Positions 45,682-55,934 are shown, numbered from the stretch's first letter. The stretch is 64,000 nt of DNA from Shewanella sairae (GCF_023283535.1 NZ_JAKILT010000023.1:1-64000), one strand, 5' to 3'. Notes: generated from the sequence alone by a model not told the origin. A program made the numbers and translations.

Positions 45682-47046
45682 TTAACGAATACCGGCACGG
45701 CGAAGCGCCGCTGGAGTGAAGTTTGCTTCACTGAGTTTGGCATCAAAGTCGTACATACGACCTTCGTTATCTAACCCCATCGCGATATAGCGACGTGATT
45801 GCAGATCATGGAACACTTCCAAAGTACTCCATTGCGTAGGCACTTCGTAGTAGTTCAAACCATGAGCCATTGCAACGCGATAAAGCTCGTCACGATTGTC
45901 ATAAAGATCTGCTACAGATACCTGCCAAGAGTCTTCATCAATATAGAAGGTACGTGCTTTATAAATATGACGCATCCCCTCTTTCAATGTGGCTTTTACC
46001 ACCCAAACGCGATGCTTTTCATAACGGACATAGTCTGGGTTAATGTGGCCAGGAGTAATGATCTGCTCATATTCAAGCTTGTCTGAATGTAACTTATAGT
46101 CGTTATAAGGAATATACAGCTCTTGTTTACCAACCAATTCCCAGTTATAGCGAACTGGCGAACCATTAAACATGTCAAAATCATCAGTGGTTCTTAAGCC
46201 GTCAGATACTGTACCAGGCGTATCGAAAGCGACATTTGGCGCTTTACGTACACGTCGCTGTCCCGTGTTATAAGTCCATGCTTGACGAGGCAGCTTTTCT
46301 TGATCCATGGTTTCTTTAACTAATAACGCCGTACCAGCCAAGCGTGCAGGCTGAGTCACAACCTGTTTAAAGTAAAACAAGGTATTGTCATTAGACAACT
46401 TATCTAATGTCATCTCAGGGCGAGAATATTGGAAGCGCAGCTCTTCTGCGGTTTCAACCAAGGTATAGCTGCCACCTGCTGTCGGTGCGGCCTGACTACG
46501 AGAGGTTTTTAAATCAACCCCTCTGAAACGTAATACATGGTTCCAAATAGCTTCTAGCCCATTGTCTGGCATAGGGAAAGGAATACCAATCGATGCACCT
46601 TTAATGCCATTACCACCGTCTATAAGCTCAGCACGCGTGGCATTTTCTTTAGTCGCATCGTAAACAAACTGCGGCACAGAGGCGGTACGACGAGTCTGAT
46701 AAACATTCATCTTGAATGTTTCAGGGTATAGTTCAAATAGTTTTATCTGGCCGTCAGATAAGTACTCTTTGTATTTATCTTTATTAGCATTGGTAATAGT
46801 AAATTCAATCTTGTCGCCTGGAAAAGGATCTGGGTGATGCATGCCTTTACTGTAACCCGCTACAGGTTTAGTAATACCACCATCCCATGCTGGAATAGAG
46901 CCATCAGCATTTGCTGCCTTTTCACCGCCAAGCGGTGTTAACTCTGTACCTAACTTAGCCGCATCAGCCTCTGATACTTTTGCCATTGCACACGGTGCAC
47001 TCAGCGAAACCATCACAGCTATCGGTAATATCGCAAGTTTATTCAT
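45682..47046 (-). CDS. DUF1329 periplasmic protein (LolA/LolB-like fold family)
   Basis: The 454-residue protein has a clear signal peptide (MNKLAILPIAVMVSLSAPCAMA|K). The mature part starts VSEADAAKLGTELTPLGGEKAANADGSIPAWDGGITKP, the usual opening of the DUF1329 family, and ends near DLQSRRYIAMGLDNEGRMYDFDAKLSEANFTPAALRRAGIR. DUF1329 members are predicted to share the outer-membrane lipoprotein-carrier fold and are found with DUF1302 barrels. A role as a periplasmic carrier of a hydrophobic molecule between the MMPL exporter and DUF1302 is plausible but inferred. It follows DUF1302 by 18 bases. Confidence 0.88.
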   Translation of the reverse strand: MNKLAILPIAVMVSLSAPCAMAKVSEADAAKLGTELTPLGGEKAANADGSIPAWDGGITKPVAGYSKGMHHPDPFPGDKIEFTITNANKDKYKEYLSDGQIKLFELYPETFKMNVYQTRRTASVPQFVYDATKENATRAELIDGGNGIKGASIGIPFPMPDNGLEAIWNHVLRFRGVDLKTSRSQAAPTAGGSYTLVETAEELRFQYSRPEMTLDKLSNDNTLFYFKQVVTQPARLAGTALLVKETMDQEKLPRQAWTYNTGQRRVRKAPNVAFDTPGTVSDGLRTTDDFDMFNGSPVRYNWELVGKQELYIPYNDYKLHSDKLEYEQIITPGHINPDYVRYEKHRVWVVKATLKEGMRHIYKARTFYIDEDSWQVSVADLYDNRDELYRVAMAHGLNYYEVPTQWSTLEVFHDLQSRRYIAMGLDNEGRMYDFDAKLSEANFTPAALRRAGIR

Positions 47047-47064
47047 TATTATTGTCCTTGTGAT

Positions 47065-49113
47065 TTAAATTGAATACTTAATGTTGAACGATACATAGTC
47101 TCGATCAGCCATAGTGTTTGTCGTCCCTACACCACCAAAGAAGGTGTTGTAAGAGATGTCAGCCCCCCAGCGACTTTGGTAATCAAAGTTCACCCCAACC
47201 GCCACAGACTTTTTACCTTCTGTAAATAGGAACATAGGGTCCGGGGTAATACCGTCTACGTCATGGGAGAAAATAACTCTAGGCGCAATATTTACACCGC
47301 CCCAAACGTTGTTGTAATCCGCTTTAGCCACGAGGCGGTAACCCCATGCAAAGTCAGTTGGGAATGGGTTAGTTTCAGGGCCGTTATGTAACGCTTCGAT
47401 AATCCCAGGCATATCTGGGTTACCACCTGAACGCCCAGTACCTGGACCATTCAAACGCAACTCATCATGACTTGGCATATCATGGATCCATACACCACCA
47501 ATCTCTGCCAGCATAACAAGATTATCGGTACCTAAAGTTGGTCCGAATAGATGAGTGAATGTTGTCTGGGCTTGTGTGGTATCTAAACGAATAAACCCTT
47601 CAGCATATTCACCTGGACCATAATTTTGTACCTGTGAAACACCATCAAGATCCGGTCGTAAGCCGGCATTAGCCAGCTGTTGTGGCATAGCTGCAAATAG
47701 CAATTCAACATCGTCAATCTGCAGAGGTTCATCTAGACGGTGAGCAATTTCACCCGCGACCGATGTATCACCTAATAAGGTGTTAAAACTGACACCCATT
47801 AATTGAATATCTTCAGGGTATACAATTTGTGCTTTAGAGAAGGTCTCCAGAGCGAGCAAATCTTCACGCGTCATCGCCTCGCCAGATTGTGCTTTACCAC
47901 CAAGACGTTGCAGGTCGCGACCAATCGCCTCTTGGGTAAAGTTAGCCGTTGTACCGCTGATCAGCGGACGACGACTGTGGTAATTCATGTAATAAAGACC
48001 AAACTCCGTTTCACCCAGCTCAGGCGAATAGTAACCTAGCTTGACACCCCATTGACCGTCATCACTTGCTTCAGCAGGGTCTTCTACTAGTGTGGCTTTT
48101 GTTGGATACGCTAATGCGAGTGAGGCTAATGTTGCAGCATCGACTTGGCCTGCCCCCACCATACCAACAAGTGCGTTGTATTCAGCCATTAGGAAATCTA
48201 AATTCATGTCAGGGTTAGCGTTAAAGCCTAGCTGTGCATTTTGGCCATAACCGCCATAACCGGCAAAGTCATTGGTTGAGAAGAATGAACCCGGCGTAGG
48301 CACCCATACTGGCTCCCAGTCATACTGATAGAAACCTTCAACTGACAGGTTATCCGTTACCCCGAAAGACGCCCAAACCATGCCTTGAGGTCTAAAGGCT
48401 TCTTTCAGCTCTGCGCCAGGTGCATTGAGAATATTTAAATCGACTGGGTTAATCACACCAATACCGTGGGCAATCAGTGTGCTTTCTCCCCAAGAGACAA
48501 CTTGATTACCGACACGGATAGAAAGTGGATTAGCACCGTCATTAAAATCGAAGTCAGCATAAACAAACGCATCGAGTAAGCGGATATCTTTACACTGAAC
48601 TTCAGATGCTTGGCTATCTTCACAAGGATCGAACTCCTTGCCTGTTAATGGGTCATTGAAACCAAAGTCACCATCATTCATTTTTCTATCATAGAAATAC
48701 ATTCCGCGGGCAAATAAACCGAAGTTTTGGTATTTCAATGATAACTCGTGTAAACCTTTGAATATTTCAGATGTTGTATCGCCTTGCGCGTACAGTAAAT
48801 TACTCAAATCACCATTACTTGAGTATGAACCTGGTTGTGCCCAGATCTCTGCTGAACTGTATTTAGTGTTACCAAAAGCAGAATAACCAGACCAATCGAA
48901 ACGAGGGTGATTCACCTTACCAATTTGATTATCCCAGTCTCGACCTTCTGTTCGCCAGCTCGCACCTGCAGTCCAAGTCGAGTCGAACGTACCTTCTACT
49001 TCTCCCCAATTAAACGACACAGCATTAGCATGATTACTCGTGCCAAAACTGAGCGCTGCAACGATCCCCAAAGCGAGCGTCGACTTATTAAAGCCGTTTT
49101 TAACCTTTTTCAT
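47065..49113 (-). CDS. DUF1302 outer-membrane protein
   Basis: The 682-residue protein has a signal peptide (about 1-31, ending SNHANA|V). The mature part opens with VSFNWGEVEGTFDSTWTAGASWR, a DUF1302 hallmark, and contains QVVSWGESTLIAHGIGVINPVDLN and a long series of amphipathic strands. It ends DRDYVSFNIKYSI, a barrel-type last strand. It should be an outer-membrane channel or receptor. It is first in its run, so the cluster promoter should lie within 49114-49429. Family members are linked to growth on hydrophobic or lipid-like carbon sources in other marine bacteria, known only loosely. Confidence 0.88.
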   Translation of the reverse strand: MKKVKNGFNKSTLALGIVAALSFGTSNHANAVSFNWGEVEGTFDSTWTAGASWRTEGRDWDNQIGKVNHPRFDWSGYSAFGNTKYSSAEIWAQPGSYSSNGDLSNLLYAQGDTTSEIFKGLHELSLKYQNFGLFARGMYFYDRKMNDGDFGFNDPLTGKEFDPCEDSQASEVQCKDIRLLDAFVYADFDFNDGANPLSIRVGNQVVSWGESTLIAHGIGVINPVDLNILNAPGAELKEAFRPQGMVWASFGVTDNLSVEGFYQYDWEPVWVPTPGSFFSTNDFAGYGGYGQNAQLGFNANPDMNLDFLMAEYNALVGMVGAGQVDAATLASLALAYPTKATLVEDPAEASDDGQWGVKLGYYSPELGETEFGLYYMNYHSRRPLISGTTANFTQEAIGRDLQRLGGKAQSGEAMTREDLLALETFSKAQIVYPEDIQLMGVSFNTLLGDTSVAGEIAHRLDEPLQIDDVELLFAAMPQQLANAGLRPDLDGVSQVQNYGPGEYAEGFIRLDTTQAQTTFTHLFGPTLGTDNLVMLAEIGGVWIHDMPSHDELRLNGPGTGRSGGNPDMPGIIEALHNGPETNPFPTDFAWGYRLVAKADYNNVWGGVNIAPRVIFSHDVDGITPDPMFLFTEGKKSVAVGVNFDYQSRWGADISYNTFFGGVGTTNTMADRDYVSFNIKYSI

Positions 49114-49429
49114 TTAGCTTCTCTCCGTAACCTGCTGGATTCTATTGTTATAGGAATTAATAGCCAACAATCTGTCAGCCTCCAGATAACACCATTGTTA
49201 CAGCATTTACACAAAGTGAGCAAGGACGAAACATAGAAAATATTTAAAAGATTTCGCTACTTAACAGGAAATTTAATATGACTTTTGAGGAATGTATTTA
49301 AATCAGGTTTAGATAAAGTAAGGAGAATGCAACATAGACCCCATATATAGATAAATAACAATCAGTTATAAGTTCAATCGTTACACTATATACAACGTTT
49401 AAAGCAATCGACCGTTTGAAGTAATTACT
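49114..49429. other. Intergenic region upstream of the DUF1302 cluster
   Basis: This 316-base AT-rich stretch must contain the cluster promoter. No sigma-70 box, operator or RNA could be assigned with confidence. Confidence 0.4.
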
Positions 49430-49660
49430 CTAAACCTTAGCAAGCTTAATAAGGTTACCTTGAGCATCTAAAGTCATCGAGAAATAACATCGAATCCCTG
49501 TACTTGTTAAAAATGGTCGAAAATGTCTGGCATTAATCCATAAGGTTCTGCCACTAACATCAACCACTTCAACCTTATTCACCTCACCTCGATAGTAAGG
49601 AAGAAATTCTTGGTAGGTGATATTTAACGGAAATGTAAACTGGTGATACTGGGCTGACAC
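49430..49660 (-). CDS. DUF2835 family protein
   Basis: This 76-residue protein contains FPLNITYQEFLPYYRGEVNKVEVVDVSGRTLWINARHFRPFLTSTGIRCYFSM, the whole of which matches the small DUF2835 family, often found next to pepN. The start is GTG at 49660. It is likely a cytoplasmic beta-rich domain, with no catalytic residues evident. Function is unknown. Confidence 0.8.
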   Translation of the reverse strand: MSAQYHQFTFPLNITYQEFLPYYRGEVNKVEVVDVSGRTLWINARHFRPFLTSTGIRCYFSMTLDAQGNLIKLAKV

Positions 49661-49697
49661 TTGCTATCTCGTCACTGTTATATTGTTAAAATAAACG

Positions 49698-49737
49698 AGT
49701 TTCGAGGTCTCCTCAGCAAAAGTGAAACCTCGAAACT
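49698..49737 (-). terminator. Perfect 11-base inverted repeat after pepN
   Basis: AGTTTCGAGGT and ACCTCGAAACT flank an 18-base loop between pepN and DUF2835; on the minus strand it is followed by CGTTTATTTTAAC, a weak T-run. It probably terminates pepN transcription. Confidence 0.65.
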
Positions 49738-49756
49738 TGGGGGATAATTGACTATT

Positions 49757-52318
49757 TTACACTAACGCTTTAGTCACTTTTTCGTATAAATCTTTTGATA
49801 AATTATCAACCGCAAGAATGCGATTTAGTTCATTCGCCATCAATTGTTGGCGCACTTTATCAAACTTCTTGAACTGTATTAGTGGTGTAATTATGCGTGC
49901 AGCAACTTGTGGATTCAGCGTATTCAATTTAATGATAGCATCCGTTAAAAATTGGTAGCCTAGCCCATCGATTCGATGAAATTCAAACGTATTCGCTGCG
50001 GCGAAAATACCGATTAACGAACGCACACGGTTTGGGTTATTAAAGCTAAATGCTTGATGTTCAAACAGTGAGGTTAACTTGTCTATGCAATTGTCGCTAT
50101 TTAGTGTGGCGTGTAGCCCGAACCATTTATCCATAACCAATGGTGTTGTTAGCCATTTTTGCTCAAACTCGGTCATTAGCTGATCACGAACCGTTGAAGG
50201 CTCGCCATTTAGCGCGCTTAATGCCCCTAAGCTATCAGTCATATTTTCAGCTGACTCAAATTGCTGTTTAGCCAGTGCAGCATAGTTACTATCAACTTTA
50301 AGTAATAGGCTCAAGCAAACATTTTTTAAAGCACGCGCTGACGCGTCATCAATATTAGCCTGTTCACGCACCTTAACTAGAAGCTCATCTTCACAATTTG
50401 CTGCAATTTCAAGTACAACAAACTCTCTCGCCAATGCCAAGCAATCGAGATCAACACAGGCTTTCTGTTCTATCAATGAACCCGCACTAGCCAAGGTTAA
50501 GATCTCCGCCATTAGCGCTTTATCAAGATCCTGAGCTAAGATGACTCCTTTAAAAGCATCTACAATTCGTGGGTCGATAAACATAGCTTGTGGAGTCTGC
50601 AGACGAGCCACATTTTGCCAAACCGACTGGCTGAACAAAGCTACTGACGCTTCCCATTTAGCCACTTCGCTAGTTGCAAAACGCATAATGTGGACTAACT
50701 GTTCAACCGAATAATCAAAGTCTAATTTTACTGGAGCCGAAAAGTTCTGCAGTAATGATGGAACGGGTTTTTGCAGTAGCCCTTCAAAAGTAAACTCTTG
50801 TTTCGCTTCGGTAAAATCAAGTACCTTATTAATAAGTTGTGAGCCAGCTACATCGAGCAGTTCGATATCAAATGGAATATGCAGCGGTAATTTTGCTGAA
50901 CCATCCGGTGTTGCTGGCGTTGACTGTTCTAAGGTTAATGTATAACGTTGATTCTCTTCGTCAAATTCTTCTTTTACATTGACTTGTGGTGTGCCTGCCT
51001 GGCTATACCAACGTTTAAACTGGCTTAGATCAACGCCACTTGCGTCTTGCATTGCCGCGACAAAATCATCACAGGTTACCGCTTGACCGTCATGACGCTC
51101 AAAATACAAGGCCATGCCTTTTTGAAAGCCAATCTCTCCCAATAACGTATGCATCATGCGAATAACTTCAGCACCTTTGTTATATACAGTAACGGTATAA
51201 AAGTTATTCATTTCAATAACTGACTCAGGTCTGATTGGGTGTGCCATCGGTCCAGAATCTTCAGCAAACTGTTGATTTTTTATTACTTTAATCGCATGAA
51301 TACGGTTTACAGCACGAGAGCCTAAATCAGAGCTAAACTCTTGATCTCTAAATACAGTTAACCCTTCTTTCAAACTTAGCTGGAACCAATCTCGACAAGT
51401 CACTCGATTACCTGTCCAGTTATGAAAGTATTCATGTCCAACAACTGACTCAATACCATGATAATCGTCATCTGTTGCAGAGTCCTTGTCGGCTAACACA
51501 AATTTGGTGTTAAATACGTTGAGGCCCTTATTTTCCATCGCGCCCATGTTGAAAAAATCAACCGCTACGATCATATAAATATCTAAGTCGTATTCTAAAT
51601 TAAAGCGACTTTCATCCCATTTCATTGACTTTTTCAATGATGCCATTGCATGGTGGGCTTTATTCAAATTACCTTTATCAACAAAGACCTGCAATTTAAT
51701 ATTGCGTTGGCTACAAGTGGTAAAACTGTCTTCCAGTAAATCAAAATCGCCTGCAACTAACGCAAACAAATAAGCAGGCTTAGGGAATGGATCATGCCAT
51801 TTAGCGAAATGCAGTCCATTGTCTGTATCGCCACTATCGACGAGATTGCCATTACTAAGTAGATATGGAAACGCTTGCTTGTCAGCTTCAATACGTACTG
51901 TGTATATTGCTAATACGTCTGGGCGATCGAGAAAATAGGTAATACGTCTAAACCCTTCCGCTTCACACTGAGTGCAGTAAGCGCCGTCTGACATATAGAG
52001 CCCTTCAAGACTAGTATTAGCTTCAGGGTCTAACTTGGTGGTAATTTGTAATTCAAATTCATCCAAGCTGGTTTCAATAACAAGTTCACCATCACGCTGC
52101 TCATAACTCACCGCTTCACCCGCGACAGTTACGCTAACAAGCTCTATCTCATCACCCACTAAGACTAGCGCTTGATTATGCTCCCCTTGACGGATCACTT
52201 TACTTGTTGCGATAAGCTCTGTTTGTTTTTCTGCTAATGAAAAATTAAGATCAATATGGCTAATTTGAAAGGATGGTGTTTGGTAATCTTTGAGGAATTT
52301 GGCTTGTGGCTGGGACAT
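49757..52318 (-). CDS. pepN: Aminopeptidase N
   Basis: PepN is the major cytoplasmic M1 zinc aminopeptidase of peptide turnover. The protein has 853 residues (E. coli 870). The exopeptidase motif GAMEN is at residues 259-263 and the zinc motif HEYFH at 295-299, with the third ligand Glu about 19 residues on (LKEGLTVFRDQEF). The N-terminal beta-domain and the C-terminal helical domain are full length. It is complete, with no secretion signal. Confidence 0.96.
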   Translation of the reverse strand: MSQPQAKFLKDYQTPSFQISHIDLNFSLAEKQTELIATSKVIRQGEHNQALVLVGDEIELVSVTVAGEAVSYEQRDGELVIETSLDEFELQITTKLDPEANTSLEGLYMSDGAYCTQCEAEGFRRITYFLDRPDVLAIYTVRIEADKQAFPYLLSNGNLVDSGDTDNGLHFAKWHDPFPKPAYLFALVAGDFDLLEDSFTTCSQRNIKLQVFVDKGNLNKAHHAMASLKKSMKWDESRFNLEYDLDIYMIVAVDFFNMGAMENKGLNVFNTKFVLADKDSATDDDYHGIESVVGHEYFHNWTGNRVTCRDWFQLSLKEGLTVFRDQEFSSDLGSRAVNRIHAIKVIKNQQFAEDSGPMAHPIRPESVIEMNNFYTVTVYNKGAEVIRMMHTLLGEIGFQKGMALYFERHDGQAVTCDDFVAAMQDASGVDLSQFKRWYSQAGTPQVNVKEEFDEENQRYTLTLEQSTPATPDGSAKLPLHIPFDIELLDVAGSQLINKVLDFTEAKQEFTFEGLLQKPVPSLLQNFSAPVKLDFDYSVEQLVHIMRFATSEVAKWEASVALFSQSVWQNVARLQTPQAMFIDPRIVDAFKGVILAQDLDKALMAEILTLASAGSLIEQKACVDLDCLALAREFVVLEIAANCEDELLVKVREQANIDDASARALKNVCLSLLLKVDSNYAALAKQQFESAENMTDSLGALSALNGEPSTVRDQLMTEFEQKWLTTPLVMDKWFGLHATLNSDNCIDKLTSLFEHQAFSFNNPNRVRSLIGIFAAANTFEFHRIDGLGYQFLTDAIIKLNTLNPQVAARIITPLIQFKKFDKVRQQLMANELNRILAVDNLSKDLYEKVTKALV

Positions 52319-52352
52319 GAATAAACCTCTTGTTATTAATTTTTTTAATTAA

Positions 52353-52381
52353 AAAAAACGCGCATTAAGCGCGTTTTTTTA
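52353..52381. terminator. Symmetric terminator between prc and pepN
   Basis: AAAAAACGCGC ATTAA GCGCGTTTTTTT, with an A-run and a T-run on both sides, 11 bases after the prc stop (minus strand). Confidence 0.92.
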
Positions 52382-52392
52382 TTGAGTTCATC

Positions 52393-54444
52393 TTACTGCT
52401 TTTGGTTTTTAGCTAACTTCTCGATATCAGCTAAATCCAGAGTAATAAATGCAGTTTCATCTAAAAACGCATCTGCAACTTCAACATCATCAGGAATGTC
52501 ATCTAATGACTTCACTTTATCTTCGCCCTCGCGAACAAGTCTATCGTTTGCGCGGTCGAGTTGCTTCTTATCGTTTTCATCACGCTCTGCTAAGCGTTCA
52601 GTTTTGACTAATGAGACCGTCTTATCGTCATGGTTTTCTTTGTATTCAGCGATATCTTGGAAAATATAACCGAACTCAACGTCAGACTTAATACGCTCTT
52701 TATGCTTACCATCTAAGTTAGCAATCAACTGGGGATAAATTTCACCCAGGGTTCCATATTGTGCAACCGGTACTTTATCCCACGGCAATGCATTTTCTTC
52801 TTCGGCTTCGCCATACTCACCCGGTTCTAATGCACTTGGGAAAGGAATATCTGGGGTCACACCTTTAAGCTGAGTACTGCCACCGTTAATACGGTAGAAC
52901 TTAGCAATGGTATATTGCACATGACCAATAGGCTTTTCATACATATCGTAAATACGGCCTAAGCTCTTATGCTGCTGTACCGTACCTTTACCAAAGGTCG
53001 ATTCACCCACAATTAACGCGCGATCATAATCTTGTAATGCCGCAGCGAAGATTTCAGATGCAGATGCGCTATAACGATCAACCATAACAGTTAATGGACC
53101 ATCATAAGTCACCCGTCCATCGTTATCACGATTTTGGCTTACACGGCCATTTGCATCACGAATTTGAACCACAGGACCTTGCTCAATGAACAAACCTGTC
53201 AGTAGTGTCGCCTCGGTTAACGCGCCACCGCCATTGCCTCGAAGATCAATAATAATCCCCTCAACTTTGGCTTCTTTTAATTCAGCTAATTCTTTAGAGA
53301 CGTCTTTTGACAAATCCATGTAAAAGCCAGGGATTTGAATCACGCCGACTTTACGGTTCGCATATGGGCCTTCAGTAGGCTCAATCACTTTAGATGTCGC
53401 CGCGCGGTCTTCTAGACGAATTTTGTCGCGCACAATTGTCAGTTCAAATGTCTTAGCACTTGAACCGCCCTTTTTAGGCAAAATTTGTAATACAACTTTA
53501 CTGCCTTTAGGGCCTTTAATGAGTTCAACAACGTCATCAAGACGCCAGCCAATCACGTCGACAATTTCTTTGCCTTCTTGACCAACACCAATAATTCTAT
53601 CTTCTGGCGATAATTTTTCACTTGAAGCAGCAGGGCCGCCAGCAACAAGGCTCTTAATTACCGTATAGTCATCATCAACCTGTAAAACAGCCCCTATGCC
53701 TTCCAGGCTAAGGTTCATTTCCATTTGGAAACGTTCTGCATTTCTTGGTGACAAATAACTGGTATGGGGCTCAACGGTGCGGGCAAACGCATTCATTACG
53801 CCTTGGAAAACATCTTCACTGTGTGTCTGGCTTAAACGTTTAATTGCATTGTTATAACGTTTCTCGAGTACTTCGACTATCTCATCCCAGTTTTTACCAG
53901 TAAGAGAAAGGTTTAAGGCGTCGTATTTTACTCGCTGGCGCCAAAGCTCATTTAATTCGGCTTCAGTTTTAGGCCAACTAGCCTCTTCACGATCGTACTC
54001 ATATTCGTCACCAGCAACGTCAAATGCCATCTCTTCATCAAGTAAAGATAAGGCATAAACAAATCGCTCGTAACGACGTTTTTGAACAAGCTCATACATG
54101 GCATAAGCTTGATTCAAGTCGCCACTTTTCAACATATCGTCAAACTGAGTCGAATAGCCTTTAAAGCTATCAATATCAGATTGCAGCAATACATTCTTCC
54201 GAAAATCAAGTTGCTTCAAGAAGCGATTAAAGACTTGTTCAGAGAACGCATCATCCATATCAAAACGATGATAATGCGAACGAGTGAAGAGTCCAGTAAC
54301 ACGTTTACTGGCGACTTTGTGTTGCGGTTCCTGCTTAAGAGCGGGCAACTCGCTGAATTGAATAGTAGGGCTTACGGCCCAAGCCGAGAATCCGACAAAT
54401 ATACCGGCAATAGAAACAGCCAGGGAAAGTTTTCGCATCAACAA
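52393..54444 (-). CDS. prc: Tail-specific protease Prc
   Basis: Prc is a periplasmic S41 serine protease that degrades C-terminally tagged substrates and processes envelope proteins such as the peptidoglycan hydrolase network. The protein has 683 residues (E. coli 682). A signal peptide (about 1-23, ending AWA|V), a helical N-terminal region, a PDZ domain (about 240-320), then the catalytic core with the nucleophile Ser in RYSASASEIFAAALQDYDRAL and Lys in STFGKGTVQQ are visible. It follows proQ in the same direction (28-base gap), the proQ-prc order of E. coli. Confidence 0.96.
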   Translation of the reverse strand: MLMRKLSLAVSIAGIFVGFSAWAVSPTIQFSELPALKQEPQHKVASKRVTGLFTRSHYHRFDMDDAFSEQVFNRFLKQLDFRKNVLLQSDIDSFKGYSTQFDDMLKSGDLNQAYAMYELVQKRRYERFVYALSLLDEEMAFDVAGDEYEYDREEASWPKTEAELNELWRQRVKYDALNLSLTGKNWDEIVEVLEKRYNNAIKRLSQTHSEDVFQGVMNAFARTVEPHTSYLSPRNAERFQMEMNLSLEGIGAVLQVDDDYTVIKSLVAGGPAASSEKLSPEDRIIGVGQEGKEIVDVIGWRLDDVVELIKGPKGSKVVLQILPKKGGSSAKTFELTIVRDKIRLEDRAATSKVIEPTEGPYANRKVGVIQIPGFYMDLSKDVSKELAELKEAKVEGIIIDLRGNGGGALTEATLLTGLFIEQGPVVQIRDANGRVSQNRDNDGRVTYDGPLTVMVDRYSASASEIFAAALQDYDRALIVGESTFGKGTVQQHKSLGRIYDMYEKPIGHVQYTIAKFYRINGGSTQLKGVTPDIPFPSALEPGEYGEAEEENALPWDKVPVAQYGTLGEIYPQLIANLDGKHKERIKSDVEFGYIFQDIAEYKENHDDKTVSLVKTERLAERDENDKKQLDRANDRLVREGEDKVKSLDDIPDDVEVADAFLDETAFITLDLADIEKLAKNQKQ

Positions 54445-54472
54445 GTTACTCCTTCAAGGTGCTTTTAAGCCA

Positions 54473-55108
54473 TTACAGCAAGATGTGCTCAACTTTAACT
54501 TTAATAGTCAGACCTGAGTCTAGTTGAACTTGAACATCTTCTTTCTTGATGTCCAAAATTGTACCTGCAACAGGTGCTTTACCTAATTTAACATTAACAC
54601 GTTGGTTAGCTTTTAATTCTGCTAAAACCGCTGGCGTTAAGTTTTCAGCCACAACCGCTTCTTTAGCTGGTTTGCTGCTTGCTGCTGGTTTTGGACGTTT
54701 TGCTACAGGCTTCTTAACTGGCTTTTTAGCCACTTTAGCTGGATTAGCATTCTTTGCCTGCGCAACCCTTTTAGCCTTTGCTTTATCTTGGCTTTCTTTT
54801 AGTGTAGCCGCTGCGTGGTCAATATGCTCTTGTTCAAGCTCACCACATTCGTTGCCATCTAAATCGATACGCTGTGCGCCAGCTTTAACGCACTTTAGGT
54901 AACGCCAGCTGCTTGTGTATCTTCTTAATGCGATTCTGAGCTGAGTTTTACTGACTTTAGAATCATCAGCTAACCTTTCCGCTAAATCTTGAAACAAACC
55001 AATTTTTAATGGCTTAGTTTCACCTTCAGCTATAAAGCATAAAGGAAATGTTTCGTACAAATACGCAAGAATAGCGTTGGTATCGGTCAACTTTTCTGTT
55101 GATTCCAT
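54473..55108 (-). CDS. proQ: RNA chaperone ProQ
   Basis: ProQ is a global RNA-binding protein that stabilises 3' ends of mRNAs and binds structured small RNAs. The protein has about 211 residues (E. coli 232). The FinO/ProQ domain spans about residues 10-115 (AILAYLYETFPLCFIAEGETKPLKIG … LRRYTSSWRYLKCVKAGAQRIDLDG). A Lys/Ala/Pro-rich linker follows, then a C-terminal KOW/Tudor-like domain (RVNVKLGKAPVAGTILDIKKEDVQVQLDSGLTIKVKVEHI). The ATG at 55108 with GGAAG upstream is preferred to the GTG at 55120. As a 3'-end binder it is a natural candidate to bind the tRNA-Leu 3' fragments at 20 kb, but that is inference. Confidence 0.95.
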   Translation of the reverse strand: MESTEKLTDTNAILAYLYETFPLCFIAEGETKPLKIGLFQDLAERLADDSKVSKTQLRIALRRYTSSWRYLKCVKAGAQRIDLDGNECGELEQEHIDHAAATLKESQDKAKAKRVAQAKNANPAKVAKKPVKKPVAKRPKPAASSKPAKEAVVAENLTPAVLAELKANQRVNVKLGKAPVAGTILDIKKEDVQVQLDSGLTIKVKVEHILL

Positions 55109-55394
55109 CTTTACTTCCACAGTTTAAAAAAGGGACACCACCAATAAGCGCCATTGCTTATATTAGTCTATGTGTCGTTTATATTTGTCTGATCAGGCCG
55201 TAAAGTACAAATGAAAAATCGTTAACATTTATTTTTACACCCAAAAACCAAACCTACCTTAGCAATATAAAACACCAAACTCCAAGGATTCAATTATTGA
55301 ATCGCCCGTGTTTAGTTTTTAGATTACTCAAACCGCTTATTATAGAGAGGCTTCAAATGATTGCGACCTACAATTAGCGATAATTGGTCGTAGA

Positions 55395-55850
55395 TTAACC
55401 AAATAGGCAAATTTCGAGACTTTTAACCAAAGTTTCTATGCCTTGTTGATCAATTTCACTGAATCTTGATAACGATGGGCTATCAATATCGAGTACACCA
55501 ATAACAGTTCCATTATGCTTTAAAGGCACAACGAGTTCTGAATTACTTGCGCTGTCACAGGCTATATGCCCCTCAAACTGATGAACATCCGCTATACGTT
55601 GCGTTGCATCATTGGCGACAGCTGTGCCACATACCCCCTTTCCTACAGGAATACGTGTGCACGCTACTTTACCTTGGAATGGTCCGAGTACCAATTGATC
55701 ATTTTTCAATAGATAAAAGCCAACCCAATTAATATCGGTTAAGTTATCGTTAAGCAATGCAGAAAAGTTAGCCAGCGCTGCAATAATGTCGTCTTCACCC
55801 GCAAACAGTGCTTGCACTTGACGGTTAAGCGTATCGTAAAAAGCATCCAC
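55395..55850 (-). CDS. msrC: Free methionine-(R)-sulfoxide reductase
   Basis: This 151-residue GAF-domain enzyme (YebR/fRMsr) reduces free methionine-R-sulfoxide with thioredoxin. The three functional cysteines are Cys64 (VACTRIPVG), Cys74 (GKGVCGTAV) and Cys98 (HIACDSASNSELVVPL), matching the family pattern; the last is usually the nucleophile. It is part of oxidative-stress repair in the cytoplasm. It lies between proQ and yebG, as in E. coli (yebR-proQ-prc). Confidence 0.93.
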   Translation of the reverse strand: MDAFYDTLNRQVQALFAGEDDIIAALANFSALLNDNLTDINWVGFYLLKNDQLVLGPFQGKVACTRIPVGKGVCGTAVANDATQRIADVHQFEGHIACDSASNSELVVPLKHNGTVIGVLDIDSPSLSRFSEIDQQGIETLVKSLEICLFG

Positions 55851-55934
55851 TATTATGTTCCCTAACAGTTTTGTTGAATCCCAAAATATAATTGCAGCAT
55901 TCTAACAACAAAAGGAGACATTTGTTCAAGCGCT

